A stretch of DNA of 62,602 bases from Planctomycetaceae bacterium (GTDB lineage Bacteria > Planctomycetota > Planctomycetia > Planctomycetales > Planctomycetaceae). The stretch spans positions 1 to 62,602 of the forward strand of contig JAGQQG010000031.1 in the NCBI GenBank assembly GCA_020426325.1, in the 5' to 3' direction. The position numbers were made by a program, and so were the translations under genes. Within the stretch, counting starts at the first letter, position 1. Each line of letters begins with the position of its first letter. The notes below the pieces were generated by a model that was given only the letters and a program-made list of their open reading frames with translations, was not told the DNA's origin and did not search any database. This document shows positions 28,994-37,687 of the stretch, piece after piece.

Positions 28994-30724
28994 ATGTTCA
29001 GACCATCATCTGTTTGGGGACCGGGCGTCCTGTTGTTGCTGATCAGCGCGTCCGTGACGGCTGCCGAGCTCAGTGTCGAGACGCCCGAGGGACGACTCGA
29101 TCTTCTGAAGCAACAGATTGCTGCAGGTGAGATGGGTCCAGCATTGGCCACAGCCAGGCAAGCGTCCGATGTTGCGGAACGTTCGGCCTTGCTGGAAATG
29201 GTGGCCGATGCCCAGATGAATACTGGGGATTTCGGTGCTGCACTCGGGGCTGCCCGCAGTATTCCGGATGCAGAAGTTCGCGATCGAACACAACGGCAGC
29301 GGGCCGAACTGCAATCACTGAATGGCGGCAACGGAGCCCAGTTTCAACAGCTGATCGATCTCATTCAGGAGAACACTGAAGGTCCCTGGCAGGACATCGA
29401 CGGCATCGGTGGGACCACGACCTGGGAACCGAACGGTGTTCGTGTTGATCCGTTGGGTCTGCTGGCTCGTCTTTCCGCTCGCGAGCAAACCGGTCGACTC
29501 GAAGCTCTCGGCGTACGTTCACGTCAGGCTGACCTGCAAAAAGATATGGCCCAACCGTCCGAATTGCGGATGGTCTCACTGACACGTCTGGAGCGTGCGG
29601 TCTCGGAACGACTGGCATCCGGTCAACCCGTCGTCGAGTCGATGCTCAGACTGGCTGGACTGACCGAAGTCCACTACGTCTTCGTCTATCCCGATGCGGG
29701 AGAGGTCGTCATCGCGGGTCCGGCTGAGGGTTGGAAATACACCGCCAACGGCGACACCGTCGGAACAGAAAGCGAGCACCCGACTCTCCAGCTGGACGAC
29801 CTCGTGACAGTCCTGCGTACCTTCTCACCCGAAGGCGAGAGTGTCTTCGGTTGCTCAATCAACCCGCGTCAGGATGGACTCAAGGACCTCAAACAGTTCG
29901 TCGAGACCTCGCAGTCGAACGGACCGCTGGACTCCCGTCGTACCAACCGCTGGGTGAAAACGCTTGGCGAAAAACTCGGTCGACAGGACATTGAGATCTA
30001 CGGAGTTCCCGCTGATTCACGGGCCGCCCGTGTCATCGTCGAGGCGGACTACCGCATGAAACTGATCGGTATCGGCAAACTTGAGCCGGTCGCCAGCATC
30101 CCGAACTACTTCGATCTGCTTGCTCAAACGAACGATCAGGAGACCGGTGCCATCGATGCACTCCGCTGGTGGCTGACAATGAAGTACGAGCAGGTCCTGC
30201 ACTCGGATGACCACAACGCCTTCGAGATCCGCGGCTCGTCCGTCCTGTGTCAGTCGGAGAATCAGTTCCTCAACGAGCAGGGTGAGCACGTGCCGACCGG
30301 CAAGTCGGAGCCGACAAACCGTTTGTTCGCGTCGAACTTCACTCAGCACTACGATGAGCTTGCAGCTGTTGATCCGATCTTCGCCGACATGCAGAACGTC
30401 TTCGACCTCGCACTGGTTGCAGCTCTGATTCGTCACGAGGGGTTGGACAACCGCATCGACTGGGATCGCGGAGCATTCGCCAGCGGCGGCCAGTATCAGC
30501 CGGCTCACTACGCGACACCCCTCGAATGTGATTCGGTCGTCAACCACCGTGTCTACAACGGTAAGGATGTTGTCGTTCAGGTCGCAGGCGGTGTCCAGGT
30601 CGACCTGATGGCGATCGTGACCGACGAAACGCTCAATCAGCCGTCGCCTCGCCTCTCCGGCGTGGCCGCTCAATCGAAGGCTCCCGAACTTCCCGCCGGA
30701 CGCTGGTGGTGGGACGCCCGATAG
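28994..30724 (+). CDS. DUF1598 family secreted protein
   Basis: A 576-residue exported protein with a signal peptide (SVWGPGVLLLLISASVTAAEL). A helical repeat-like N-terminal part (residues about 30-110, ALATARQASDVAERSALLEM) is followed by the region I recognise as DUF1598 from planctomycetes: HYVFVYPDAGEVVIAGPAEGW, FGCSINPRQDGL and VIVEADYRMKLIGIG. The function is unknown. AAGGGA precedes the ATG at 28994. The protein ends in GRWWWDAR. Paired hairpin repeats begin 5 bp after its stop. Confidence 0.83.
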   Translation: MFRPSSVWGPGVLLLLISASVTAAELSVETPEGRLDLLKQQIAAGEMGPALATARQASDVAERSALLEMVADAQMNTGDFGAALGAARSIPDAEVRDRTQRQRAELQSLNGGNGAQFQQLIDLIQENTEGPWQDIDGIGGTTTWEPNGVRVDPLGLLARLSAREQTGRLEALGVRSRQADLQKDMAQPSELRMVSLTRLERAVSERLASGQPVVESMLRLAGLTEVHYVFVYPDAGEVVIAGPAEGWKYTANGDTVGTESEHPTLQLDDLVTVLRTFSPEGESVFGCSINPRQDGLKDLKQFVETSQSNGPLDSRRTNRWVKTLGEKLGRQDIEIYGVPADSRAARVIVEADYRMKLIGIGKLEPVASIPNYFDLLAQTNDQETGAIDALRWWLTMKYEQVLHSDDHNAFEIRGSSVLCQSENQFLNEQGEHVPTGKSEPTNRLFASNFTQHYDELAAVDPIFADMQNVFDLALVAALIRHEGLDNRIDWDRGAFASGGQYQPAHYATPLECDSVVNHRVYNGKDVVVQVAGGVQVDLMAIVTDETLNQPSPRLSGVAAQSKAPELPAGRWWWDAR

Positions 30725-30729
30725 TAGTC

Positions 30730-30821
30730 ATCACGCTCCGCCGTGATGACAGTCTCGCTCTCACGCGTCCAGCAGCATTCTAGCCACACCCTCGATCCGC
30801 TCATCACGCGGAGCGTGATGG
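30730..30821. repeat. Two short hairpins ATCACG...CGTGAT in opposite orientation
   Basis: ATCACG-CTCCGC-CGTGAT occupies about 30730-30747 and CATCACGCGGAGCGTGATGG 30803-30821. Each is a self-complementary hairpin, and one is the reverse complement of the other with a one-base change. They lie in the 144-bp gap between the DUF1598 gene and the next gene, and may act as terminators. I have seen this CATCACGCTCCGCGTGATG motif as an intergenic element in planctomycetes. Confidence 0.65.
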
Positions 30822-30868
30822 CGACTTTGTTGATTGCACTCATTCCGCACTCGCCATAGCATCGGGGC

Positions 30869-31459
30869 ATGACAGAACCTTCCCCACCCTATGTGCGCAG
30901 TGTCGACCTGATTTCGCGTGGCGACAGCCGGCTGCTGATCGTCGACATGCAACAGAAGCTGCTCCCGCTCATCGCCTCGTCGCCGCAGGTGACGAAGAAC
31001 TGCCTCACTCTCATCAAAGCAGCACGCCTGCTCGGTCCGCCCGTGTTTGCGACCGAGCAATACCCGCAGGGCCTCGGCAGCACAACGCCCGAACTTGCCG
31101 AACTCCTCGGCAACTGCCCCGACAAGTTCCGTTTCAGTTGTGCTGAGGTGCTGAACTGGGGAAGCCCGTCGACATGTGAGCAGAGACAGGTCATCGTCGC
31201 CGGTATCGAAGCTCACGTGTGCGTGTTGCAGACGACGTTCGATCTGCTGGCAGCCGGCTTCCAGGTCTTCGTCCCCGCTGATGCGGTCGGCAGCCGAAGC
31301 AAGCTCGACTGGCAAATCGGCCTCGAACGGATGGCCAACGCTGGTGCCGTCATCACCACGACGGAGTCCGTCATGTTCGAGTGGTGCGAACGCTCTGACA
31401 TCCCGGAGTTCAAGCAGATCAGCCAATTGGTGAAGGACCGACAGGTCGTTGAAGGTTAA
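30869..31459 (+). CDS. Isochorismatase-family cysteine hydrolase
   Basis: A 196-residue alpha/beta hydrolase of the isochorismatase/nicotinamidase superfamily. The catalytic Asp is in LLIVDMQQKLLPLI and the nucleophilic Cys in IVAGIEAHVCVLQTTFDL; the usual lysine would lie in DKFRFSC. The compact length resembles YcaC/YecD-like hydrolases of unknown substrate. It lies upstream of the aminotransferase gene on the same strand, separated by 63 bp of A/T-rich degenerate repeat. Confidence 0.9.
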   Translation: MTEPSPPYVRSVDLISRGDSRLLIVDMQQKLLPLIASSPQVTKNCLTLIKAARLLGPPVFATEQYPQGLGSTTPELAELLGNCPDKFRFSCAEVLNWGSPSTCEQRQVIVAGIEAHVCVLQTTFDLLAAGFQVFVPADAVGSRSKLDWQIGLERMANAGAVITTTESVMFEWCERSDIPEFKQISQLVKDRQVVEG

Positions 31460-31511
31460 ACATCAAGTCTGAAATCTCAGATCTCAAATCTGACATCTTA
31501 AATTCAAAGAT
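31460..31511. repeat. A/T-rich degenerate tandem repeat of TCTGAAATCTCAGATCT type
   Basis: The short gap contains repeated variants of the units TCTGAAATC, TCAGATC and TCAAATCTGACATCT, partly self-complementary around AGATCT. The composition is strikingly A/T-rich compared with the surrounding genes. It forms the mRNA leader of the aminotransferase gene. Confidence 0.6.
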
Positions 31512-31522
31512 CCGAATTCCTC

Positions 31523-32707
31523 ATGCCAAACCTCCCCTCTTGCATCACGCCTCCCAACCGGATCCTCATGGGGCCCGGACCCAGCGACATTGCTCCCCGT
31601 GTGCTCTCGGCCATGGCTGCGCCGACTGTCGGTCACCTCGACCCGTACTTTCTGCAGATCATGGATGAAACCCAGCAGATGCTGCGGCAGGTCTTTCGGA
31701 CCGAGAACAAACTCACGATGTCCGTCAGTGGGACGGGCAGTTCCGGGATGGAGGCGTGCGTGGTCAACCTCGTCGAGCCGGGCGACCGTGTGGTCGTCTG
31801 CGTGAACGGGGTCTTCGGCGGACGCATGGCCGACGTCGCCTCTCGCTGCGGCGCAGAGGTCACGACAATCGAGCGACCGTTTGGAGAAGTCTTCACTCCT
31901 GACGAGATCGCGGACGTCTGCAAACGCGTCTCGCCCAAGTTGCTGGGCATCGTGCACGCGGAGACGTCTACTGGAGCCAGGCAACCGCTCGATGGACTCG
32001 CAGACATCGTGCATGATGCAGGAGCCTTGCTGCTCGTCGACTGCGTGACCTCGCTCGGCGGCTGTCCGATCGAGATCGACAAATGGGGCATCGATGCAGC
32101 GTATTCCGGCACACAGAAGTGCCTGAGCTGTCCGCCCGGTCTGGCCCCTGTCACGTTCAGCGATCGGGCCGTTGATGTGATCGACAAACGGACGCACAAG
32201 GTGGCGAGCTGGTATCTCGATATCACCATGGTCCGCAATTACTGGAGCGACAAGTCACGGGCCTACCATCACACGGCCCCCATCAACATGAACTACGGTC
32301 TGCACGAGGCGCTGCGGATCGTGCTCGAAGAAGGGCTGGAAGCACGACACGCCAGACATCACCGCAATCACCTTGCCCTGCGAGCCGGGTTGGAAGCAAT
32401 GGGCGTTGAATTCGCGGTCGCAGAGGACCATCGCCTGCCGATGCTGAATGCCGTCCTCATCCCCGAGGGCGTCGATGACAAAGCTGTGCGAGGACAACTC
32501 CTCAATCAATTCGGCATCGAAATCGGCGGCGGACTCGGCCCGCTCGCCGGCAAGACATGGCGCATCGGCCTCATGGGTGAAGCCTCCACGCCACGAAACG
32601 TCCTCGTGTTCCTCGCGGCCCTCGAAGCCTGCCTGAAAGCTCAAGGGCATCAATCCTCTCCGGGTGCCGGAGTCGCAGCCGCGAATGAGGCTTACGCCCA
32701 TGCCTGA
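31523..32707 (+). CDS. Class V PLP aminotransferase, alanine/serine/aspartate-glyoxylate type
   Basis: A 394-residue fold type I PLP enzyme of the AGXT family. It begins with the family motif [18 protein letters not shown] and [14 protein letters not shown]. The PLP lysine is about residue 200 in [15 protein letters not shown]. Further matches are [11 protein letters not shown] and GRQ-type [10 protein letters not shown] near the C-terminus. It transfers an amino group to glyoxylate; the donor (alanine, serine or aspartate) cannot be read. Its last 8 bases overlap the next gene, a type III PLP enzyme, so the two are very likely translated together. Confidence 0.93.
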   Translation: MPNLPSCITPPNRILMGPGPSDIAPRVLSAMAAPTVGHLDPYFLQIMDETQQMLRQVFRTENKLTMSVSGTGSSGMEACVVNLVEPGDRVVVCVNGVFGGRMADVASRCGAEVTTIERPFGEVFTPDEIADVCKRVSPKLLGIVHAETSTGARQPLDGLADIVHDAGALLLVDCVTSLGGCPIEIDKWGIDAAYSGTQKCLSCPPGLAPVTFSDRAVDVIDKRTHKVASWYLDITMVRNYWSDKSRAYHHTAPINMNYGLHEALRIVLEEGLEARHARHHRNHLALRAGLEAMGVEFAVAEDHRLPMLNAVLIPEGVDDKAVRGQLLNQFGIEIGGGLGPLAGKTWRIGLMGEASTPRNVLVFLAALEACLKAQGHQSSPGAGVAAANEAYAHA

Positions 32708-33818
32708 GTCCCCGATCAGTCAAGCCTTCACTGAACTCGATACGCCCGCGTACTGCCTCGACATCGACACGCTTGAGACGAACATCGATCGGATGGCGTC
32801 CTTCCTTGCCGAGCGCGGCAAGCAGTGGCGACCGCATGCGAAGTGTCATAAGACGCCCGAGGTGGCAAAGCGGCAGGTTGCCGCTGGAGCGACCGGCGTC
32901 ACGGTCGCGAAGGTCTCGGAAGCCGAGGTGTATGCAGATGCGGGAATCACGGACATTCTGATCGCCAATCTGGTGGTCGGTCCTCAGAAGCTCGCGCGTT
33001 TAGCCGAGTTGTGTCGCGAAGCGAATCCTGTCGTCTGCTGCGATCATTTTGCACAGGCTGAAGCTCTGTCCGAGGTCTGTCAACGGGCAGGAGTGACCTG
33101 TCGTGTGGTGATCGAGATGGACATCGGGATGAACCGCGTCGGCGTCCGGCCAGGCAAGGACACACTCGAATTAGCGCAGGCGGTTGATCGTTTGCCGGGG
33201 ATCGACCTCGTGGGGGTGATGGGCTACGAGGGACACTTGTTGACGATTGAGGATGTCGATCAAAAACGTCGCGAGATCAACGCAGCGATCGGACTGCTCG
33301 CCAACGCCAGAGAGGCCATGCTGGCACACGGCATCTGCTGCGACATCGTCAGTGCGGGCGGCACCGGATCGTATCAGATCACTGCTGATTGCGACGTCGT
33401 GACCGAGTTACAGGCGGGGGGCGGGGTGTTTGCTGATCCGTTCTATCTCGAACGCTGCGGCGTCACCGGCCTCGAACCATCACTGCGACTGGTTGCGACG
33501 GTCGTCAGTCGACCGTCGCTGGAGCGAGCCATCATCGACGCTGGTCGCAAGGCGCTGCACTGGGACATCTATCCGCCGCAGGTCCACAGCACAGCCGAAG
33601 GACGTTCACTACCGGATGCGGTCGTCAAGAGTCTGAGTGCCGAGCACGGCACCATTGAACTCGGTCCACAGTCACGCGACATCAAGATCGGCGACAAACT
33701 CCTGCTCATCCCCGGTTACAGCGACCACACCACGGTCCTGCACGACGAGTTCCAGATCACCCGCAACGGCCGCGTCGAAATGACATGGCCGATCGTCGCC
33801 CGCGGCATGTTGCGTTAG
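32700..33818 (+). CDS. D-threonine aldolase/D-serine dehydratase-like fold-type III PLP enzyme
   Basis: A 372-residue alanine-racemase-fold protein of the D-threonine aldolase, beta-hydroxyaspartate aldolase and D-serine dehydratase group. The PLP lysine lies in [29 protein letters not shown] and [11 protein letters not shown] are further signatures. At the C-terminal metal site the family has P-x-H-x-D/C, but here the sequence is [13 protein letters not shown], with Tyr in place of His. Metal dependence may therefore differ. The ATG at 32700 overlaps the aminotransferase gene. The substrate is probably a beta-hydroxy amino acid, by family. Confidence 0.87.
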   Translation: MPESPISQAFTELDTPAYCLDIDTLETNIDRMASFLAERGKQWRPHAKCHKTPEVAKRQVAAGATGVTVAKVSEAEVYADAGITDILIANLVVGPQKLARLAELCREANPVVCCDHFAQAEALSEVCQRAGVTCRVVIEMDIGMNRVGVRPGKDTLELAQAVDRLPGIDLVGVMGYEGHLLTIEDVDQKRREINAAIGLLANAREAMLAHGICCDIVSAGGTGSYQITADCDVVTELQAGGGVFADPFYLERCGVTGLEPSLRLVATVVSRPSLERAIIDAGRKALHWDIYPPQVHSTAEGRSLPDAVVKSLSAEHGTIELGPQSRDIKIGDKLLLIPGYSDHTTVLHDEFQITRNGRVEMTWPIVARGMLR

Positions 33819-33825
33819 CATTTCT

Positions 33826-33896
33826 GTAGCTGAACTCGCCAGAGTTCAGACAGCCGCACGACATAGACCCAGCTGAATTCTGGCGAATCCAGCTAC
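33826..33896. repeat. Palindromic repeat GTAGCTG...CAGCTAC between convergent genes
   Basis: Arms GTAGCTGAACTCGCCAGAGT (33826 onward) and the complementary segment ending CGAATCCAGCTAC (33871-33896) are inverted repeats of about 25 bp with about five mismatches, 21 bp apart. The element begins 8 bp after one stop codon and lies before a convergent gene. I recognise the AGCTGGATTCGCCAGAATTC unit as a repeat found in planctomycete genomes. It may serve as a bidirectional terminator. Confidence 0.8.
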
Positions 33897-33944
33897 TTCG
33901 TTGAGCGTGTTAGTCGCGCTACACCGCAAGCGTGGATGGTCGCA

Positions 33945-35330
33945 TCAGAACAGATCGCGTGTCCATCCCGGCTCAAAACGCTCCATCGTGACTCCGTCAT
34001 TGCGTTCGCGCATCCCGGACTTCTGATAGACCTCGTGCGCGCGAGCCAGCTTGTCATGATCGAGTGCGACGCCCAGTCCGGGACCGTTGGGGACCTTCAT
34101 CTTGCCGCCCTCGAACTTGAGGTTCGGGCCTTCGATGATGTCGGCTCCTTCGACGAGCCAGGGGTAATGGGTGTCGCTGGGATGCACGATCTGCGGGGTG
34201 ACAGCGCCGACATGCGTCATCGCGGCCATCGTCAGACCGGCGTGATTGTTGGAGTGCTGTGAGAGCCGCCAGCCCAGCGAGTCCGCGAGCGTCCCGAGAG
34301 CCTGACACGCAGGGATGCCGCCCCAGCCGTGATGGTCGCAGAGCACAATATCGACCGGCTCGTTTTTCACGGCATCAGCAATATGGTCAAACCGGGTAAC
34401 GCACATGTTGGTGCTCATCGGCAGTCCCGTCTCGCGACGCACTGTTGCCATCGCCTCCTGACCCGCGACGGGGTCTTCATAGTACTCGAGCGGCATCGAC
34501 TGCAATTCACGAGCAATGCGGAGGGCCGTCTCGATTGTCCAGCGTCCATTGGGGTCGATCCGCAATGGAGTCTTGCCAGCGAAGGCCTCGTTGATCGCTT
34601 TCAGTGCATCGAGTTCCACGTCCGGCGGCAGCACACCCGCCTTCAGCTTCATCGCATTGAATCCGAATCGCTCGCGCCATCTCTTCGCCATGTTGGCCAT
34701 CGCTTCTGGTGTGCGAACTTCACCCCAGTCATCGAGAGCTTTGTCACCGTGGCCACGGTTGTCCGCGAGGTGCTCGTCGTCGAACACCCGGGGATGGTCG
34801 GCTGCGTACCGGAAGAACAGGTAGGCCGCAAACTCGACTTCGTCACGGACGGGTCCGCCGAGCAGACGGCTGAGTGACTGACCTGTCGCCTTGCCTACGG
34901 CATCCAGGCATGCAAGTTCCAGTCCTGCATAGACAGCGGGGTCGGCAGCTGCCGGATCATTGATCTTCGCAGTCTCTTCAGTCAGCAGTGCGGGGAAAGC
35001 GCGGTAAGCGAAGGCACTTTGCCCAACGACGTATTTGGCCGCAGCCAGCAGTCCTTCCGTCCGCTTGAGTCCACCACGCGTTTCACCGATCCCGACGACC
35101 CCGTCCTCGGTCGTAATCTCGATGATGTTCCGCAAGAAGTACGGCCCGTGACATCCGGACGCTGCGAGGATGGGTGGATCGGGCAGAGCAATCGGAGTGA
35201 TTCTGACTTCGGTGATTGTGAGATCGGTCGCTCTGTGCGATTGCCCCTCAGCCGCTGATGCCGGTTGTGCAAGAAACGATCCCAATCCCGTTGCAGCTGC
35301 CGCCTGTAGAAATGTTCTGCGATCAGACAT
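33945..35330 (-). CDS. Tat-exported enolase-superfamily dehydratase (glucarate dehydratase-like)
   Basis: A 461-residue mandelate racemase/muconate lactonising enzyme. The N-terminal DRRTFLQAAAATGLGSFLAQ is a Tat export signal. The barrel has the lysine motif NAMKLKAG, metal ligands in LRIDPNGRWT (Asp) and EYYEDPVAG (Glu), then CDHHGWGG and LSQHSNNHAGL with the general acid-base histidine. This pattern is closest to glucarate/galactarate-type sugar acid dehydratases. Export of such an enzyme is unusual outside planctomycetes and suggests periplasmic sugar-acid processing; the substrate is not determined. Confidence 0.88.
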   Translation of the reverse strand: MSDRRTFLQAAAATGLGSFLAQPASAAEGQSHRATDLTITEVRITPIALPDPPILAASGCHGPYFLRNIIEITTEDGVVGIGETRGGLKRTEGLLAAAKYVVGQSAFAYRAFPALLTEETAKINDPAAADPAVYAGLELACLDAVGKATGQSLSRLLGGPVRDEVEFAAYLFFRYAADHPRVFDDEHLADNRGHGDKALDDWGEVRTPEAMANMAKRWRERFGFNAMKLKAGVLPPDVELDALKAINEAFAGKTPLRIDPNGRWTIETALRIARELQSMPLEYYEDPVAGQEAMATVRRETGLPMSTNMCVTRFDHIADAVKNEPVDIVLCDHHGWGGIPACQALGTLADSLGWRLSQHSNNHAGLTMAAMTHVGAVTPQIVHPSDTHYPWLVEGADIIEGPNLKFEGGKMKVPNGPGLGVALDHDKLARAHEVYQKSGMRERNDGVTMERFEPGWTRDLF

Positions 35331-35452
35331 CGGATACCTCCGTTTGTGGTCCAGGACGCATCGACACTAACACGCCTCGTTGTTGAGTCGCAATCCTCTC
35401 AGGTATGGCGGAGATGCGAGGCCGGAATGCGGCGTGCTACACTTGGGGACTT

Positions 35453-37687
35453 ATGACCTTTGGCTTCCTGAATCTCCTGATGCTCGGTGGACTGGTGGGC
35501 GTTGCCTTGCCAGTGGTTGTGCATCTGATCAGCCGACGGAAGTACGATGTCGTCTCCTGGGGGGCCATGCAGTTCCTTGAGGTCGGACGGCGGACGCGGC
35601 GACGGATTCGTCTGGAAGAGTTGCTCCTGCTGCTTCTGCGAATTGGGCTGATCTGTCTGCTGGCGTTAGCGCTCGCGAGACCGTGGGCCAAGGGAGGATG
35701 GTTCAGCAAACTCTCACGATCAACGCCTCGTGACGTCTCGGTTGTGATCGACGGTTCGTACAGCATGGGCTGGGAGGGAGACGCAGTCACTCCGCACGCG
35801 GCTGCCATTCAGCGGACGTTCGAACTGCTCGAGGAACTGGCAGGCGGTGACACAGTGACCCTGCTCGATGCGCGGGACAAGGTCCGGCCTCTCATCGAGC
35901 GGCCCACGACCGACTTCCGCCTCGTGCGGGAACAACTGGATGCCCTGCCCTCTCCGTCTGGAACGTCTTCCGTAGTCTCGGCTCTCACGAAAGCGGCCCA
36001 ACTCCTTACGACCGGTGAGCATCTTGACCACGACATCATCCTCATGACCGACGCCCAGCGGCTCAGCTGGTCGCCCGAGGATGAACGCTCGTGGAGGCGG
36101 TTTGATGAGACGATCAGCCAAAGCAGCATCCCTCCCCATGTCTGGGTCGTTGATGTCGGCATGCAGCAGACGGACACACCGACCAACTTCTCGGTCGACC
36201 GTCTGCGACTCTCCCGCGACCTGACGGTTCCCGGCTTTCCCTTGCGAATCGAGGCCAAGGTCCGTCAATGGGGCGGCAAATCCACGACATGTGAAGTGCA
36301 TTTTGCCATCAATGGTCAGCGTCGCAGCGACAAAAGCATCGCCCTCAGTCTTCCGCCGAATGGAGAAGCAAACGTCGTCTTCGAACACCGCTTTGAGACA
36401 GTCGGCTCGTACGTTGTCAGTGTCTCTTTGGATGCAGATGATCTGCCGGGGGATAATCAGTCGGATGCAGCGATCGATGTTGCTGAAGGCATCCCCGTGC
36501 TTCTTGTTGACGGAAACTTGCACCGTGATCGCACGCAGAGCGAGACGTTCTTCCTGCATGCTGCCCTGACTCCGTCCGGAAGTGATGCCCCCTGGGTGGT
36601 CGCGTCGGTGATCGATGCCGCACAGCTCACCGAAGCCGCACTGGAACAACAGCGAGTCGTGTTTCTGGCCAACGTATCTCAACTGACGGAGACACAGATT
36701 GACCTGCTCGAAAGATTCGTCTCCCACGGAGGCGGACTGGTGATCGCTGCCGGAGATCACGTTGACATTGAATCATACAATGACAGGTTCTTCGCCGGAG
36801 GAAAGGGGTTGTTACCGGCCCGATTCGACATCGTTCGCAACGAGCGTGATTTCGACTTGGGGGATGTCAATGTCGAGACAAGTAGCCTGGAGGCTTCGTG
36901 GCTGACTCGGTTTCGTCGAGAAAACGGTGTTGATTTCACGGAGGCCCGTTTCGCTCACTGGTGGAAGCTGATTCCTGCGACGACGGATGATTCAACTGAA
37001 GAGTCCGACACTGATCCCGGTCCACCATCGATCGTGGCTCGTTTCGACACCGGCGATCCGTTCCTCGTGACCCACGCGTTCGGCGAAGGGACCGTGGTCC
37101 AACTGGCTGCTCCCCTCGACAGTGACTGGAGCACGCTCCCCGCGAAGAACGATTTCGTTCCATTCCTGCATGAGATCGTGTTCCATCTGGCGTCGCGAAC
37201 CTCCGGCCGCAACGTCGAGCCGGGGATCCCCCTGATGCTCGGCAACATGAATGGCACCGCGCATGCGGAGACGGTGGAGTTCACAACGCCCGATGGACGC
37301 AAAGTGCCTGCTGAGGAATTCGGGATCGGCCCTCAAGCACGTCTCGGTCTCCGTGAGACCAGTCTGCCGGGGGTGTATCGAGCACAGCCCAACGATCCGG
37401 GGATGGGCAATGCGGAATATTTCGTGGTTCACTCAGACCGTCATGAGTCCGACCTGACGCCGCTGTCACCACCCGAACGGCAACGCCTGTCTGAGAATCA
37501 TCACATCCAGTTCGTGTCATCCCTTGAAGGCATTGTTCAAGGGATGGCAGAGGAAGAGGCCCCGTCCGAGTTGTGGCGACTGCTGTTGCTCGGCGTGTTG
37601 CTGTTGCTCGTCGCTGAAGTTCTGATGACCCGCCGCCTCGTGCAGGGAGGGCACGAAGCGATCGAAGAGCCGACAACTCAGATGTGA
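35453..37687 (+). CDS. BatA-like membrane protein with von Willebrand factor A domain
   Basis: A 744-residue inner-membrane protein. It opens with the BatA N-terminal module: a membrane helix, LPVVVHLISRRKYDVVSWGA, MQFLEVGRRTRRRIRLEELL and a second helix. A vWA domain follows, with the metal-binding DGSYSM (D-x-S-x-S) in VSVVIDGSYSMGWEGD. The long extracytoplasmic part includes a region reading IPVLLVDGNL and GGGLVIAAGDHVD, like a glutamine-amidotransferase-type fold. A C-terminal helix (LLLLGVLLLLVAEVL) closes it. No MoxR ATPase or DUF58 partner is adjacent. The ATG at 35453 is chosen over one at 35405. Its stop overlaps the convergent gene by 10 bp. Confidence 0.87.
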   Translation: MTFGFLNLLMLGGLVGVALPVVVHLISRRKYDVVSWGAMQFLEVGRRTRRRIRLEELLLLLLRIGLICLLALALARPWAKGGWFSKLSRSTPRDVSVVIDGSYSMGWEGDAVTPHAAAIQRTFELLEELAGGDTVTLLDARDKVRPLIERPTTDFRLVREQLDALPSPSGTSSVVSALTKAAQLLTTGEHLDHDIILMTDAQRLSWSPEDERSWRRFDETISQSSIPPHVWVVDVGMQQTDTPTNFSVDRLRLSRDLTVPGFPLRIEAKVRQWGGKSTTCEVHFAINGQRRSDKSIALSLPPNGEANVVFEHRFETVGSYVVSVSLDADDLPGDNQSDAAIDVAEGIPVLLVDGNLHRDRTQSETFFLHAALTPSGSDAPWVVASVIDAAQLTEAALEQQRVVFLANVSQLTETQIDLLERFVSHGGGLVIAAGDHVDIESYNDRFFAGGKGLLPARFDIVRNERDFDLGDVNVETSSLEASWLTRFRRENGVDFTEARFAHWWKLIPATTDDSTEESDTDPGPPSIVARFDTGDPFLVTHAFGEGTVVQLAAPLDSDWSTLPAKNDFVPFLHEIVFHLASRTSGRNVEPGIPLMLGNMNGTAHAETVEFTTPDGRKVPAEEFGIGPQARLGLRETSLPGVYRAQPNDPGMGNAEYFVVHSDRHESDLTPLSPPERQRLSENHHIQFVSSLEGIVQGMAEEEAPSELWRLLLLGVLLLLVAEVLMTRRLVQGGHEAIEEPTTQM

